Origin: RPQJ01 sp963714645
GTDB taxonomy: Bacteria > Pseudomonadota > Gammaproteobacteria > Steroidobacterales > Steroidobacteraceae
DNA: 20,641 nt
Assembly: GCA_963714645.1 (NCBI GenBank)
Contig: CAVQQX010000023.1
Location: 1-20,641, forward strand
Reading direction: 5' to 3'
The translations under genes and the position numbers were made by a program. The notes beneath the pieces are model-generated. The model ran no database searches and had not been told where the DNA came from. It saw only the letters and a program-made list of their open reading frames with translations. This document shows positions 1 through 7,518 of this stretch, piece by piece. Position 1 is the stretch's first letter; every line of letters starts with the position of its first letter.

Positions 1-1437
1 GCCTCCTCGTTCGTGACGCCGGGCGAACTGCGCCGGCGGATCGAGCTCGAAGGCGAGACCCGAGACGTGTCCTATGCAGTGATTCCGGCATCGGCTTACG
101 CTGACCAGGTGTCCGTGACCCCGGAGCAGGTGTCGTCCTATTACCAGAAGAATCTCTCGCAGTTCATGACGCCGGAGACGCTGTCGCTGCAATACATCAA
201 GCTCGACCTCGCCGAGATCGCGGCCGGCCTCTCCGTCACGGAGGAAGGTCTGCGCAAGTTCTACGAGGAGAACGCTGCGCGCAACGAGCTGCCCGAGCGG
301 CGCAAGGCGAGTCACATCCTCGTCGAGACCGGGTCCGACGACGCGGCCGCACGCAAGAAGGCGGACGACCTCGCGGCACGCGCGAAGGCGGGCGAGGATT
401 TCGCCGCGCTGGCACGCGCGCATTCCGACGATCCCGGCTCGAAGGAGGCGGGCGGCGACCTCGGGTGGGCGACGCGCGAATCGTATGTCAAGGAATTCGC
501 GGATGCGCTGTATTCGATGCAGAAAGGCGAGATTCGCGGCCCGGTGAAGACCCAGTTCGGCTACCACGTCCTGAAGCTCGAGGATGTCGAGACGCCGCGC
601 GTGCGCAGCTTCGAGGAGATGCGCGCAGAGCTCGAGCCCGAATTCCGGCGCGAGCAGGCGCAGAACGTGTTCTACGAGAAGTCGACGCAGCTCGCCGATG
701 AATCGTTCGCGGCCCTGAGCGAACTCGACAGCGTGGCGAAGAATCTCGGCTTGCCGCTGCAGACGATCGAAGGCTTCACCCGGCAGGGCGGCGGCGCGCT
801 CGGCAACGATCGCAAGGTGATCGATGCGGCGTTCGCCAGCGACGTGCTGCAGGATCGCCAGAACAGCGCACCGATCGCGCTCGGTGACGAAGCCGTGGTG
901 GTGCTGCGCGTGACGGACCACAAACCCTCCCGGCAGCGTCCGCTCACCGAAGTCGCCGACGCCGTGATGCAGCTGCTGCGCGAGGAGGCGGCGCGCAAGG
1001 CGGCCGAAGACGCCGCGGCGGCGCTGGTCGAGCGCGTGCGTGACGGAAAGGCATCGACGTTTGCCGCGGCGGTCGCCGCGATCGGCGCGACCGCGACCGC
1101 ACCGCAGACCGTCACGCGCCAGGGGCCGGCCGACGCGAGTGGCGCGCCGCTTTCGCCCGAGCTGATCAAGGCGATCTTCCAGGCACCGCGGCCGGCCGCA
1201 GCCGATCGGCCCAGCGTCGGCGTCACGACCCTGGCCTCGGGCGACCAGGCAGTGTTCGTCGTGACGAACGTACGCCCCGGCAGCTTCGCCGGCACGAACG
1301 TGGCCGAGGACCTGCGGCTGCGTGCGCAGCAGACGGCGCAACTGAACGCGTCGGTCGAATACGCGGCATACCTGGACGAACTCAGGCGTACGGCGAAGAT
1401 AAAGCGCAACGAGAAACTGTTCGCGAGCGACCAGTGA
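1..1437 (+). CDS. ppiD: Peptidyl-prolyl cis-trans isomerase PpiD, 3' part (5' end outside window)
   Basis: Periplasmic folding chaperone of the parvulin/SurA type that is anchored in the inner membrane and assists newly exported proteins. The frame is open from base 1, so the gene begins upstream; 478 residues are present against about 620 in full-length PpiD, and the missing part should hold the N-terminal membrane anchor. A complete PpiC rotamase domain covers about residues 100-198 of the fragment, starting at RKASHILVE and including GGDLGW and the FGYHVLKLE ending. A helical SurA-like stretch precedes it, and a long degenerate C-terminal region rich in Ala and Glu follows, as in the family. 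PpiD and fabI converge. The TGA stop lies in the first unit of a 7-base repeat tract. The family call is secure; PpiD rather than another SurA-like protein rests on length and domain order. Confidence 0.9.
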   Translation, partial: ASSFVTPGELRRRIELEGETRDVSYAVIPASAYADQVSVTPEQVSSYYQKNLSQFMTPETLSLQYIKLDLAEIAAGLSVTEEGLRKFYEENAARNELPERRKASHILVETGSDDAAARKKADDLAARAKAGEDFAALARAHSDDPGSKEAGGDLGWATRESYVKEFADALYSMQKGEIRGPVKTQFGYHVLKLEDVETPRVRSFEEMRAELEPEFRREQAQNVFYEKSTQLADESFAALSELDSVAKNLGLPLQTIEGFTRQGGGALGNDRKVIDAAFASDVLQDRQNSAPIALGDEAVVVLRVTDHKPSRQRPLTEVADAVMQLLREEAARKAAEDAAAALVERVRDGKASTFAAAVAAIGATATAPQTVTRQGPADASGAPLSPELIKAIFQAPRPAAADRPSVGVTTLASGDQAVFVVTNVRPGSFAGTNVAEDLRLRAQQTAQLNASVEYAAYLDELRRTAKIKRNEKLFASDQ

Positions 1438-1440
1438 GCG

Positions 1441-1496
1441 GCAGTGAACGGTGAGGACGAGCGGTTTCGGAGTCTCGGCTCACCATCCACTACTCA
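1441..1496. terminator. Inverted repeat between convergent ppiD and fabI, probable two-way terminator
   Basis: Left arm GTGAACGGTGAG (1444-1455) pairs with right arm CTCACCATCCAC (1479-1490) at 10 of 12 positions, and A1443 can add a pair with T1491. The loop is about 23 bases. There is no strong T-run on either side, so it is not a textbook intrinsic terminator. Its place in a 56-base gap between two gene ends that face each other makes termination or mRNA 3'-end protection the natural role. The arms are two oppositely oriented tracts of the 7-base TGA repeat described in the findings. Confidence 0.45.
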
Positions 1497-2285
1497 CTTC
1501 TCGTCCGGGAAGCTCATCCCGACGTGACTGTAGCCGGCGTCGACGTACAGCACTTCGCCGGTGATGCCCGAGGCCAGGTCGGAGCAAAGGAATGCCGCGG
1601 CGTTGCCCACTTCCTCGGTCGAGACATTGCGCCGCAAGGGTGTCGCCGACGCGACCTGTGCCAGCATCCTGCGGAAGCCGCTGACCCCGGCGGCCGCCAG
1701 CGTCTTGATGGGCCCGGCCGAGATCGCGTTGACGCGGATGCCCGAGGGCCCCAGGTCGGCGGCCAGGAATCGCACGTTGGCCTCGAGACTGGCCTTGGCG
1801 AGACCCATCACGTTGTAACTCGGGATCGAGCGCACGGCGCCGAGATACGACAGCGTGACGATGGCGCCGGCCCGGCCCTGCATCAGCGGGCGCGCGGCCC
1901 GGGCGAGAGCGGTGAGGCTGTAGCTCGAAATCTCGTGCGCGATCCTGAAGCCGTCGCGCGTGGTGCTCTCGACGAAGGTGCCCGCGAGCTCCTCGCGCGG
2001 TGCGAACGCGACGGAATGCACCACGATGTCGAGGTAGTCCCATCGCTCGCGGATTCCCGCGAAAGCGGCATCGATCTCGGCGTCGCTCGCGACGTCCATC
2101 GGCAGCGTCACCGCCGACCCGAGGGCATCGGCCATCTCGACGACCCGCTCCTTGAGCCGTTCGTTCTGGTACGTGAACGCGAGCTCGGCGCCTTCGCGGT
2201 GCATGGCGACCGCGATGCCGTGGGCGATCGAACGCTCCGACGCGAGCCCGACGATCAGGGCTCGCTTGCCAGCCAGGAATCCCAC
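1494..2285 (-). CDS. fabI: Enoyl-[acyl-carrier-protein] reductase (NADH), FabI
   Basis: Catalyses the last step of each fatty-acid elongation cycle, reducing trans-2-enoyl-ACP with NADH in the cytoplasm. The protein has 263 residues (E. coli FabI 262). The divergent nucleotide-binding motif GLASERSIAHGIA is at 13-25, and the catalytic Tyr-x6-Lys is Y157/K164 within YNVMGLAKASLEAN, with the second conserved Tyr at 147. The C-terminus GEVLYVDAGYS is typical. The start is GTG at 2285, supported by a strong Shine-Dalgarno GGAGG (2298-2294, minus strand) eight bases upstream, inside the end of mltD. Only four bases separate it from the mltD stop, so it is the last gene of the gloB-mltD-fabI operon. 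The stop codon is part of a 7-base repeat tract (TGAGTAG TGGATGG TGAGCCG read on the minus strand). Confidence 0.96.
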   Translation of the reverse strand: MGFLAGKRALIVGLASERSIAHGIAVAMHREGAELAFTYQNERLKERVVEMADALGSAVTLPMDVASDAEIDAAFAGIRERWDYLDIVVHSVAFAPREELAGTFVESTTRDGFRIAHEISSYSLTALARAARPLMQGRAGAIVTLSYLGAVRSIPSYNVMGLAKASLEANVRFLAADLGPSGIRVNAISAGPIKTLAAAGVSGFRRMLAQVASATPLRRNVSTEEVGNAAAFLCSDLASGITGEVLYVDAGYSHVGMSFPDEK

Positions 2286-2289
2286 GTGG

Positions 2290-3963
2290 TCAGCCTCCGC
2301 TTTGTCGGCTCGAATCGACGTAGAGCACGAGTCGCTGGCCCGTGCGCAGCGCCGACGATTGTCGCAACCGGTTCCAGGTCATGAGCTGGCGCACCGAGAC
2401 GTCGAAGCGGTCGGCGATCTCGGAGAGGGTGTCGCCGCGGCGAACCTTGTACGTCATCTGGCTGGAATCGCCCGACGTGCCTGCGCTGCGTGCTCCGGGA
2501 AGGGTGAGTCGCGCGCCGGCGACGAGGCCCGCAGCGCTCGAAAGACCGTTGGCGGCGGCCAGCGCCGGGACGCTCACGCCGTAACGGCGCGCAACGCCCC
2601 AGAGCGTATCGCCCGAACGCACGACATGGACCCGCGTCCGTGAACCCGAGCCGGAGGACGACGAAGCCCGCTGTCGCTCCGGAAGCTGCGCGGCGATGTC
2701 CTCGCGCGGCGCGGCGAGCGTGGCGAACGTCGCGTCACCCGCGTCCTGCGGAACGAGCAGCGATTCCCCGGGGTGGATCACCGACCCGTCGAGGTCGTTG
2801 GCGGCGCGCAGCGCGCCGATGGAGACGCCGTACCTGCGCGCGATCGCGCTCAGGGTCTCGCCGCGCCGCACGCGATGGCGAACTTCCGGGGGCGGCTCGG
2901 TGGCGGCGACCAGCAGCCTCCCCTGTTCCGCGAGCGCCGCCTGCTCGAGCATGGCTTGCCGGAACGTCGAGGCGTTCGAAATCGGCAGCAGGAGCCGATG
3001 TGGTCCCTTCGGCGGTGTCGTCAGCCGGTTGTAGCCCGGGTTCAGCGCGAACATGTCGTCGCGCGTGATGCCGGCGAGGTCGGCCGCATCGCCGAGGTGC
3101 ACCTGGCGGTCCGGCTCGACGACTTCGAAGTACGGCCGGTTCGCGATGGCGGTGAACTGCAGTCCGTAGCTGGTCGGATCGCGCACGATGCGGCTGATCG
3201 CCAGCAGCTTGGGCACGTAGTTGCGGGTCTCGGCCCTCAGTTCGAGGCTCCAGAAGTCGGTGGGGAGGCCGCGCTGCCGGTTGCGCCGCACGGCGCCACT
3301 GACCGTGCCTTCGCCGCCGTTGTAAGCCGCGATGGCCAGGAACCAGTCACCGCCGAAATAGTTGTGCAGGTACTGCAGGTAGGTGAGTGCCGCCTGGGTC
3401 GCCTCGATGACGTCGCGCCGCTCGTCGATCCACCAGTTCTGCTCGAGCCCGTAGTGACGCCCCGACGACGGGATGAACTGCCAGAGCCCGGCAGCGCGGC
3501 TGCGCGAATAGGCCACCGGGTTGAACGCACTCTCGACGACCGGCAGCAGCGCGAGTTCGAGCGGCATGCCGCGCTTCTCGATCTCGTCGACGATGTAGTA
3601 GAGGTAGCGCGACCCGCGCTTGAACGTGCGGTCGAGGAACTCGGGGTTGCTGCGGTACGCTTCGAGCTCGCGATCGACCGCGAAGTGCTGCACGTCGGGC
3701 AGCGCGTATCCGTCCCGGATGCGCTCGAGCAGGTCGACATACTGTCCGGGATGCCGCTCGGACGGGTCGACGGGGCTGGGAAGGGCAAGGCCCGGGACGG
3801 TGACTGTTTTCCGGTCGTGGGGCGGTCGGTTCGCCGGAAACGGCGGCGCCGGCGGCAGGCTCGAGTAGGCGCCGTCGCCCCCGGTCGTCGCGCAGCCCCC
3901 GAGCACTCCGAGCACGCCGACCAGGACGACGGCAACGGCGGCGCGCGTGAAGCGCAGCGTCAC
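2290..3963 (-). CDS. mltD: Membrane-bound lytic murein transglycosylase D with three LysM domains
   Basis: Cleaves the MurNAc-GlcNAc bond of peptidoglycan, leaving 1,6-anhydro-MurNAc, and acts in the periplasm on the outer-membrane side. The protein has 557 residues. A lipoprotein signal peptide has lipobox LGGC with the modified Cys at 24. The family 1 SLT domain spans about 115-260: the catalytic Glu is E144 in PVVESAFNP, followed by GLWQFIPSSG (159-168) and AAYNGGEG (212-219). Three LysM domains that bind glycan follow at about 361-405, 444-489 and 503-549, each with RRGETL/RSGDTL/RRGDTL, separated by Ser/Gly-rich linkers. The start is GTG at 3963, sharing GTGA with the gloB stop, which points to translational coupling. 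E. coli MltD has two LysM domains, so the third is an elaboration seen in some relatives. Confidence 0.95.
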   Translation of the reverse strand: MTLRFTRAAVAVVLVGVLGVLGGCATTGGDGAYSSLPPAPPFPANRPPHDRKTVTVPGLALPSPVDPSERHPGQYVDLLERIRDGYALPDVQHFAVDRELEAYRSNPEFLDRTFKRGSRYLYYIVDEIEKRGMPLELALLPVVESAFNPVAYSRSRAAGLWQFIPSSGRHYGLEQNWWIDERRDVIEATQAALTYLQYLHNYFGGDWFLAIAAYNGGEGTVSGAVRRNRQRGLPTDFWSLELRAETRNYVPKLLAISRIVRDPTSYGLQFTAIANRPYFEVVEPDRQVHLGDAADLAGITRDDMFALNPGYNRLTTPPKGPHRLLLPISNASTFRQAMLEQAALAEQGRLLVAATEPPPEVRHRVRRGETLSAIARRYGVSIGALRAANDLDGSVIHPGESLLVPQDAGDATFATLAAPREDIAAQLPERQRASSSSGSGSRTRVHVVRSGDTLWGVARRYGVSVPALAAANGLSSAAGLVAGARLTLPGARSAGTSGDSSQMTYKVRRGDTLSEIADRFDVSVRQLMTWNRLRQSSALRTGQRLVLYVDSSRQSGG

Positions 3964-4736
3964 CGGAAACCGTCCTTCCAGGAGCGAACCTCGGCGAAGA
4001 CCTCGACCGGCTCGGCGAGCGTACGGCCGGCGTGCCGCTCGGCAGCTTCCCGCACCGCCGGCTCGCGCGAGCGCAGGAAGGGATTGATGCGTCGTTCGGC
4101 CCCGATCGTGGACGGCAACGTCGTCTCGTCACGCTCGCGCTGCCGCGACACGCGCTCGAGGGACGCGGAGATTTCGGCATTCGCGGGCTCGACCGCGCGT
4201 GCAAAGCGCAGATTGGCCAGCGTGTATTCGTGGCCGCAGAAAACGGCGGTCGAAGCCGGCAGCGCAGACATGCGTTCGAGTGACGCGAGCATCTGGGTGG
4301 GCGTTCCCTCGAACAGGCGCCCGCAGCCGGCGCTGAAAAGCGTATCGCCGCAGAACAGGGCGTCGTGGCCCACGTATGCGACGTGGCCGAGCGTGTGCCC
4401 GGGTACCGCCATCACGTCGAACCGCAGTCCCAGGTCGCCGAGATCCGCCCTGCCGGCGTCGTCGACTGCGATGACGTCGCAGGGCATTTTCTCGCGCGCC
4501 GGCCCGTACACCCGGGCGCCGTGCCGAGCCGCCAGCGCTGCGACACCGCCGACATGGTCGGGGTGGTGATGAGTGACGAGGATCGCGCGCAAGCGAAGTC
4601 CCTCTCGTTCCAGGGCCTGCTCCACGGGGCGGTCGTCACCCGGATCTACCACGACCGCGCCACCGGGGTCTGCCGGAGGGCGGATCAGCCAGATGTAGTT
4701 GTCCGAGAATGCCCGTACCGGGCTCACCTGCAGCAT
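3960..4736 (-). CDS. gloB: Hydroxyacylglutathione hydrolase (glyoxalase II)
   Basis: Hydrolyses S-lactoylglutathione to D-lactate and glutathione, the second step of methylglyoxal detoxification, in the cytoplasm. It has 258 residues from ATG 4736 and the metallo-beta-lactamase fold with a two-metal site: THHHPDH at 55-61, H114 in PGHTLGH, D131 in CGDTLFSAGCGR, H169 in FCGHEYT. The C-terminal INPFLRSREPAVREA segment is typical of the GloB glutathione-binding domain. An in-frame ATG at 4775 would add 13 residues with no ribosome-binding site; AGGAG upstream of 4736 and alignment with known GloB N-termini (MLQVSPVRAFSDNYIW) favour 4736. It is the first gene of the gloB-mltD-fabI operon and is divergent from the methyltransferase gene, as gloB and yafS are in E. 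coli. Confidence 0.95.
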   Translation of the reverse strand: MLQVSPVRAFSDNYIWLIRPPADPGGAVVVDPGDDRPVEQALEREGLRLRAILVTHHHPDHVGGVAALAARHGARVYGPAREKMPCDVIAVDDAGRADLGDLGLRFDVMAVPGHTLGHVAYVGHDALFCGDTLFSAGCGRLFEGTPTQMLASLERMSALPASTAVFCGHEYTLANLRFARAVEPANAEISASLERVSRQRERDETTLPSTIGAERRINPFLRSREPAVREAAERHAGRTLAEPVEVFAEVRSWKDGFR

Positions 4737-4814
4737 TCGTCCAGGAACTCCTGTTGCGGTCCGATCGCCGCCCATGGGTCCGGGCGCGCGTATTAGAGCG
4801 GTTCGGGGCCGAAA

Positions 4815-4842
4815 TTGCCAGAACGTGGCACACGTTTTTCAT
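4815..4842 (+). promoter_or_regulatory. Putative promoter with a perfect dyad between -35 and -10 (methyltransferase-rnhA operon)
   Basis: In the 141-base divergent gap between gloB and the methyltransferase gene, TTGCCA (4815-4820, five of six to the sigma70 -35) and TTTCAT (4837-4842, four of six to -10) are 16 bases apart. Exactly between them is a perfect inverted repeat, AACGTG-GCA-CACGTT (4822-4836). The promoter call is weak on its own. The dyad is exact and could be an operator, or simply a small hairpin followed by five T residues. Confidence 0.3.
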
Positions 4843-4877
4843 CGCCGGACAGGGACTTGCCGTTATCCTTAGCGTCC

Positions 4878-5612
4878 GTGAACACCGTCGACTCCACCCT
4901 GGCCGACCGCTGGCTCGAGACCCCGCTCGGCCGCGCGGTGCTCGACCTCGAGGCCCGGCTGCTGCGGGACGAGCTCGCCGACGTCGTAGGCTTCGAGCTG
5001 CTGCAAGTCGGCCGTTGGGGCGACGGCGTGGACCTCTGCGCGGGTGCCCGCACGCAGCACCGCCGCCTGGTCGCTCCGGACGCGAGCGGGCCCCGGGCGA
5101 TCCGTGCCCAGTTCGACTCGCTGCCCATCGCGACCAATTCCGTCGAAGCCGTGCTGCTCCCGCACACACTCGAGCACGCGGCACGCCCGCACCAGGTCCT
5201 GCGCGAGGTCGATCGCGTGCTCGTGGGGGAGGGCAACGTCGTGATCTGCGCGTTCAGTCCGTGGGGCCCGTGGGGCGCGCGCCACTTCGTCGCACGCAAC
5301 CGGTTTCCGCCGCACGCGCTGCGTATGATGAGCGAACGCCGGACGCGTGACTGGCTGAGTCTGCTCGGGTTCGAAATCGTCGGCGCTCGCCGCTACCTGT
5401 TCGCACCCCCGTGGACCCAGCGCATGTTCGGCCTGCGCCCGGACAGCTGGCTCGAGCAGCAGGGCCCGATGCTGGCTGCGCCGCTCGCCGGGGCGTACCT
5501 GCTGAAGGCACGCAAGCGCGTGCATGCCGTGACGCCGATCAGGCCTGCGTGGTCGGCGCGCCCGGTCCTCGTCGGCAGCGCTCCCAAACCGACGACCAGG
5601 CAGGCGGCGTGA
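4878..5612 (+). CDS. Class I SAM-dependent methyltransferase, YafS-like
   Basis: Predicted cytoplasmic methyltransferase; the substrate is unknown, as it is for E. coli YafS, which lies in the same place between gloB and rnhA. The protein has 244 residues from GTG 4878. It shows a Methyltransf_11-like core: LLQVGRWGDG (41-50) stands where the SAM-binding glycine loop is expected but has few glycines; AQFDSLPIATNSVEAVLLPH (77-96) corresponds to motifs post-I/II; HTLEHAARPHQVLREVDRVL (96-115) is the usual segment after them; NVVICAFSP is the following strand. The frame extends upstream to 4815, but family N-termini match MNTVDSTLADRWLETPLG, so GTG 4878 is preferred. The stop overlaps the rnhA start by GTGA. 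Confidence 0.85.
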   Translation: MNTVDSTLADRWLETPLGRAVLDLEARLLRDELADVVGFELLQVGRWGDGVDLCAGARTQHRRLVAPDASGPRAIRAQFDSLPIATNSVEAVLLPHTLEHAARPHQVLREVDRVLVGEGNVVICAFSPWGPWGARHFVARNRFPPHALRMMSERRTRDWLSLLGFEIVGARRYLFAPPWTQRMFGLRPDSWLEQQGPMLAAPLAGAYLLKARKRVHAVTPIRPAWSARPVLVGSAPKPTTRQAA

Positions 5613-6124
5613 CCTCCGCCTCGACGTCCGCGTTGGCGCAGGGGAGCGACGAATCGCGCAAGCAGCGATTGTCTATCGGCAACGTGATCGTCTACACCGA
5701 CGGCGCGTGCAAGGGCAATCCCGGTCCCGGAGGCTGGGGAGCGTTGCTGATATCCGGCGACCACCGCAAGGAACTCTATGGCGGTGAGTCGCACACGACC
5801 AACAACCGCATGGAACTCACTGCGGCGATCGAGGCTCTCGGCGCGTTGAATCGCCGCTCTCGCGTGCAGCTCTTCACCGACTCGCAGTACGTGCGGCTCG
5901 GCATCACCGAGTGGCTGCCGGCCTGGAAACGTCGCGGCTGGCGCACCTCCGACAACAAGCCTGTGAAGAATGCCGATCTCTGGGCGCGCCTCGAGGAACA
6001 GATCGCGCGTCACGACGTGCAGTGGCACTGGGTACGCGGCCACACCGGCGATGCCGGCAACGAGCGCGCCGACGAGCTCGCGAATCTCGGCGTGAGGGAA
6101 GCGACAGGGAGAAGTGACTGGTGA
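5609..6124 (+). CDS. rnhA: Ribonuclease HI
   Basis: Degrades the RNA strand of RNA-DNA hybrids (R-loops, primer remnants) in the cytoplasm, using two metal ions. From GTG 5609, which overlaps the methyltransferase stop as GTGA, it has 171 residues. The active site is complete: D31 (YTDGACKGNPGPGG), E69 (TTNNRMELTAA), D91 (FTDSQYVRLGI), H145 (VRGHTGDAGNERADELA) and D155. The basic handle (WKRRGWRTSDNKPVKN) is present, so it is the E. coli type. Internal starts at TTG 5669 or GTG 5684 would give 151 or 146 residues, closer to the usual 150-155; the start is therefore uncertain. The last residues (SDW) and the stop are read from a 7-base repeat tract, so the original C-terminus may have been replaced. 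Confidence 0.95.
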   Translation: MTSASTSALAQGSDESRKQRLSIGNVIVYTDGACKGNPGPGGWGALLISGDHRKELYGGESHTTNNRMELTAAIEALGALNRRSRVQLFTDSQYVRLGITEWLPAWKRRGWRTSDNKPVKNADLWARLEEQIARHDVQWHWVRGHTGDAGNERADELANLGVREATGRSDW

Positions 6125-6141
6125 ACGTGAATAGTGAGTCG
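6113..6141 (+). repeat. Degenerate 7-base repeat tract at the rnhA 3' end
   Basis: Four units in a row: TGACTGG (6115), TGAACG (6122, one base short), TGAATAG (6128) and TGAGTCG (6135). The second unit supplies the rnhA stop codon. It is the same family as the tracts at 1435-1458, 1476-1496 (minus strand) and 7379-7392. Confidence 0.6.
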
Positions 6142-6184
6142 TTCGGGAAGGTCTCGGGCCCGGAACGGGTCGATCGCGCCCGAC

Positions 6185-6214
6185 TGTCCACCTGGCGCCC
6201 GCGGCTCGTACACT
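6185..6214 (+). promoter_or_regulatory. Putative sigma70-like promoter for the aminotransferase gene
   Basis: TGTCCA (6185-6190) and TACACT (6209-6214) are separated by 18 bases and stand about 30 bases upstream of the ATG at 6245. The -10 matches the consensus at four of six positions and the -35 at three of six. The 120-base gap before this gene is the largest within the plus-strand run from 4878 to 8292 apart from the one before dnaQ, so an own promoter is plausible. The match alone is weak. Confidence 0.35.
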
Positions 6215-6244
6215 AGCGCAATCCCGAGCCCGGCCACGGCACCC

Positions 6245-7381
6245 ATGGATTTCATCGATCTCAAGACCCAGTATCGGCAACTGAAGCCGGCGATAGACGC
6301 AAGGATTTCCCGGGTTCTCGAGCACGGCCAGTACGTGATGGGGCCCGAAGTCGCCGAGCTCGAGCAGCGCCTCGCGGAGTATGTCGGCACGCGTCATTGC
6401 GTCGGGGTCGCGAGCGGAACCGACGCACTGATGATGGCGCTGATGGCGTACGGCATCGGCCCCGGCGACGAGGTGATCACGGTCCCCTTCACCTTCTTTG
6501 CCACCGCGGAGGTGATCGCACTGCTCGGTGCGAAGCCCGTGTTCGTCGACATCGATCGTCGCACCTATAATCTCGACCCGTCGCAGCTCGAGGCCGCCAT
6601 CACGCCGCAGACGAAGGCGATCATGCCGGTCTCGCTCTACGGGCAGTGCCCCGAGATCGACGCGATCAACCTCATCGCCTGCAACCACGGGCTGCCCGTC
6701 ATCGAGGATGCCGCCCAGAGCTTCGGCGCCACCTACAAGGGCATGCGGTCGGGTGGGCTCACGGCCATCGGCGCGACGTCGTTCTTCCCGTCCAAGCCGC
6801 TCGGCTGCTACGGGGACGGCGGCGCGCTCTTCACCAACGACGACGACCTCGCGCGCGTGCTTCGCGAAATCCGCATCCACGGGCAGGACCGGCGCTATCA
6901 CCACCCCCGGATCGGGATCACCGGCCGACTCGATTCGATACAGGCCGCCATCCTGCTCGCCAAGCTCGAGGCGTTCGAGGAAGAGGTGGCGGCGCGCAAT
7001 CGCCTGGGCGCTCGCTACTCGGAGCTGATCGCGATCAGGTTCGGCAAGGGACCGCAGGCGCTGGTGCATTCGCCCGAAGTGCAGTCGTGCAACACCTGCG
7101 TGTTCGCCCAGTACACGGTCGAGGTCGAGCGCCGCGAGATCGTCGAGACCCGAATGAAGGGGCTGGGCGTGCCGACCGCGGTGCACTACCCGCTGGCGCT
7201 GCACATGCAGCCCGTCTTCAAGGGCCTCGGGCACGGCGAGGGCGACTTCCCCAACTCCGAGTCGGCCGCACGACGCGTGATCAGCTTGCCGATGCACCCC
7301 TACCTCACGGACGAGCAACAACGCCACGTCGTCGATGCGCTCGCGCAGGCAGTGGCGCAGGACGTGGCTGGTAACTCGTGA
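6245..7381 (+). CDS. DegT/DnrJ/EryC1 family sugar aminotransferase, WbpE-like
   Basis: PLP-dependent transaminase predicted to place an amino group at C3 of UDP-2-acetamido-3-oxo-glucuronic acid, using glutamate. It has 378 residues and a full-length fold. The Schiff-base lysine is K184 in SFFPSKPLGCYGDGG, and D155 in IEDAAQSFGA contacts the pyridine nitrogen. From memory the sequence follows Pseudomonas aeruginosa WbpE closely over long stretches (for example AKPVFVDID, MPVSLYGQC, HGQDRRYHH, VPTAVHYPL), so the WbpE/WlbC subgroup is much more likely than a 4-aminotransferase. It lies between rnhA and dnaQ, with 7-base repeat tracts on both sides and its stop inside one. The matching UDP-GlcNAc dehydrogenase candidate is 2.5 kb downstream; WbpB- and WbpD-type partners are not in the window. 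Confidence 0.9.
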   Translation: MDFIDLKTQYRQLKPAIDARISRVLEHGQYVMGPEVAELEQRLAEYVGTRHCVGVASGTDALMMALMAYGIGPGDEVITVPFTFFATAEVIALLGAKPVFVDIDRRTYNLDPSQLEAAITPQTKAIMPVSLYGQCPEIDAINLIACNHGLPVIEDAAQSFGATYKGMRSGGLTAIGATSFFPSKPLGCYGDGGALFTNDDDLARVLREIRIHGQDRRYHHPRIGITGRLDSIQAAILLAKLEAFEEEVAARNRLGARYSELIAIRFGKGPQALVHSPEVQSCNTCVFAQYTVEVERREIVETRMKGLGVPTAVHYPLALHMQPVFKGLGHGEGDFPNSESAARRVISLPMHPYLTDEQQRHVVDALAQAVAQDVAGNS

Positions 7382-7518
7382 ACAGTGAATGAGTAGAATG
7401 CGGAACCAAGGCCGTACCGTGACTGCAAGCGATGAGGTTGGAGTCATGGGATCCGCGCTTCCTGCCATTCACTGATCACTGTTCGCCATTTACTTGCGTT
7501 CGCCATTCACTTGCTGCC
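7379..7518. repeat. 7-base repeat tracts in opposite orientation filling much of the gap before dnaQ
   Basis: On the plus strand TGAACAG TGAATGA (7379-7392) begins with the aminotransferase stop. From 7465 to 7518 the same units appear on the minus strand (CCATTCAC, TGATCACTG, TTCGCCATTTAC, TTCGCCATTCAC) and run right up to the dnaQ ATG. CGAACAGTGA on the minus strand (about 7484-7475) can pair with TGAACAGTGA (7379-7388), which would make a long-range hairpin. TAGAAT at 7394-7399 is five of six to a -10 box and might start dnaQ transcription, but no good -35 is seen. Confidence 0.55.

Noticed and set aside
1494..2285. Ala at FabI position 93, where E. coli has Gly93, a site of triclosan-resistance changes
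   Set aside because: Ala is natural at the equivalent position in some susceptible enzymes such as Staphylococcus aureus FabI, so it is not evidence of resistance.
7382..7464. A possible tRNA or small RNA downstream of TAGAAT (7394-7399)
   Set aside because: No cloverleaf, no TTC-containing T-loop and no terminator could be found in the stretch.
5393..7468. A 691-codon minus-strand open frame opposite the methyltransferase, rnhA and aminotransferase genes
   Set aside because: It crosses three recognisable plus-strand genes and their gaps, has no recognisable domain, and is His/Arg/Val-rich as expected from reading high-GC codons in antisense.
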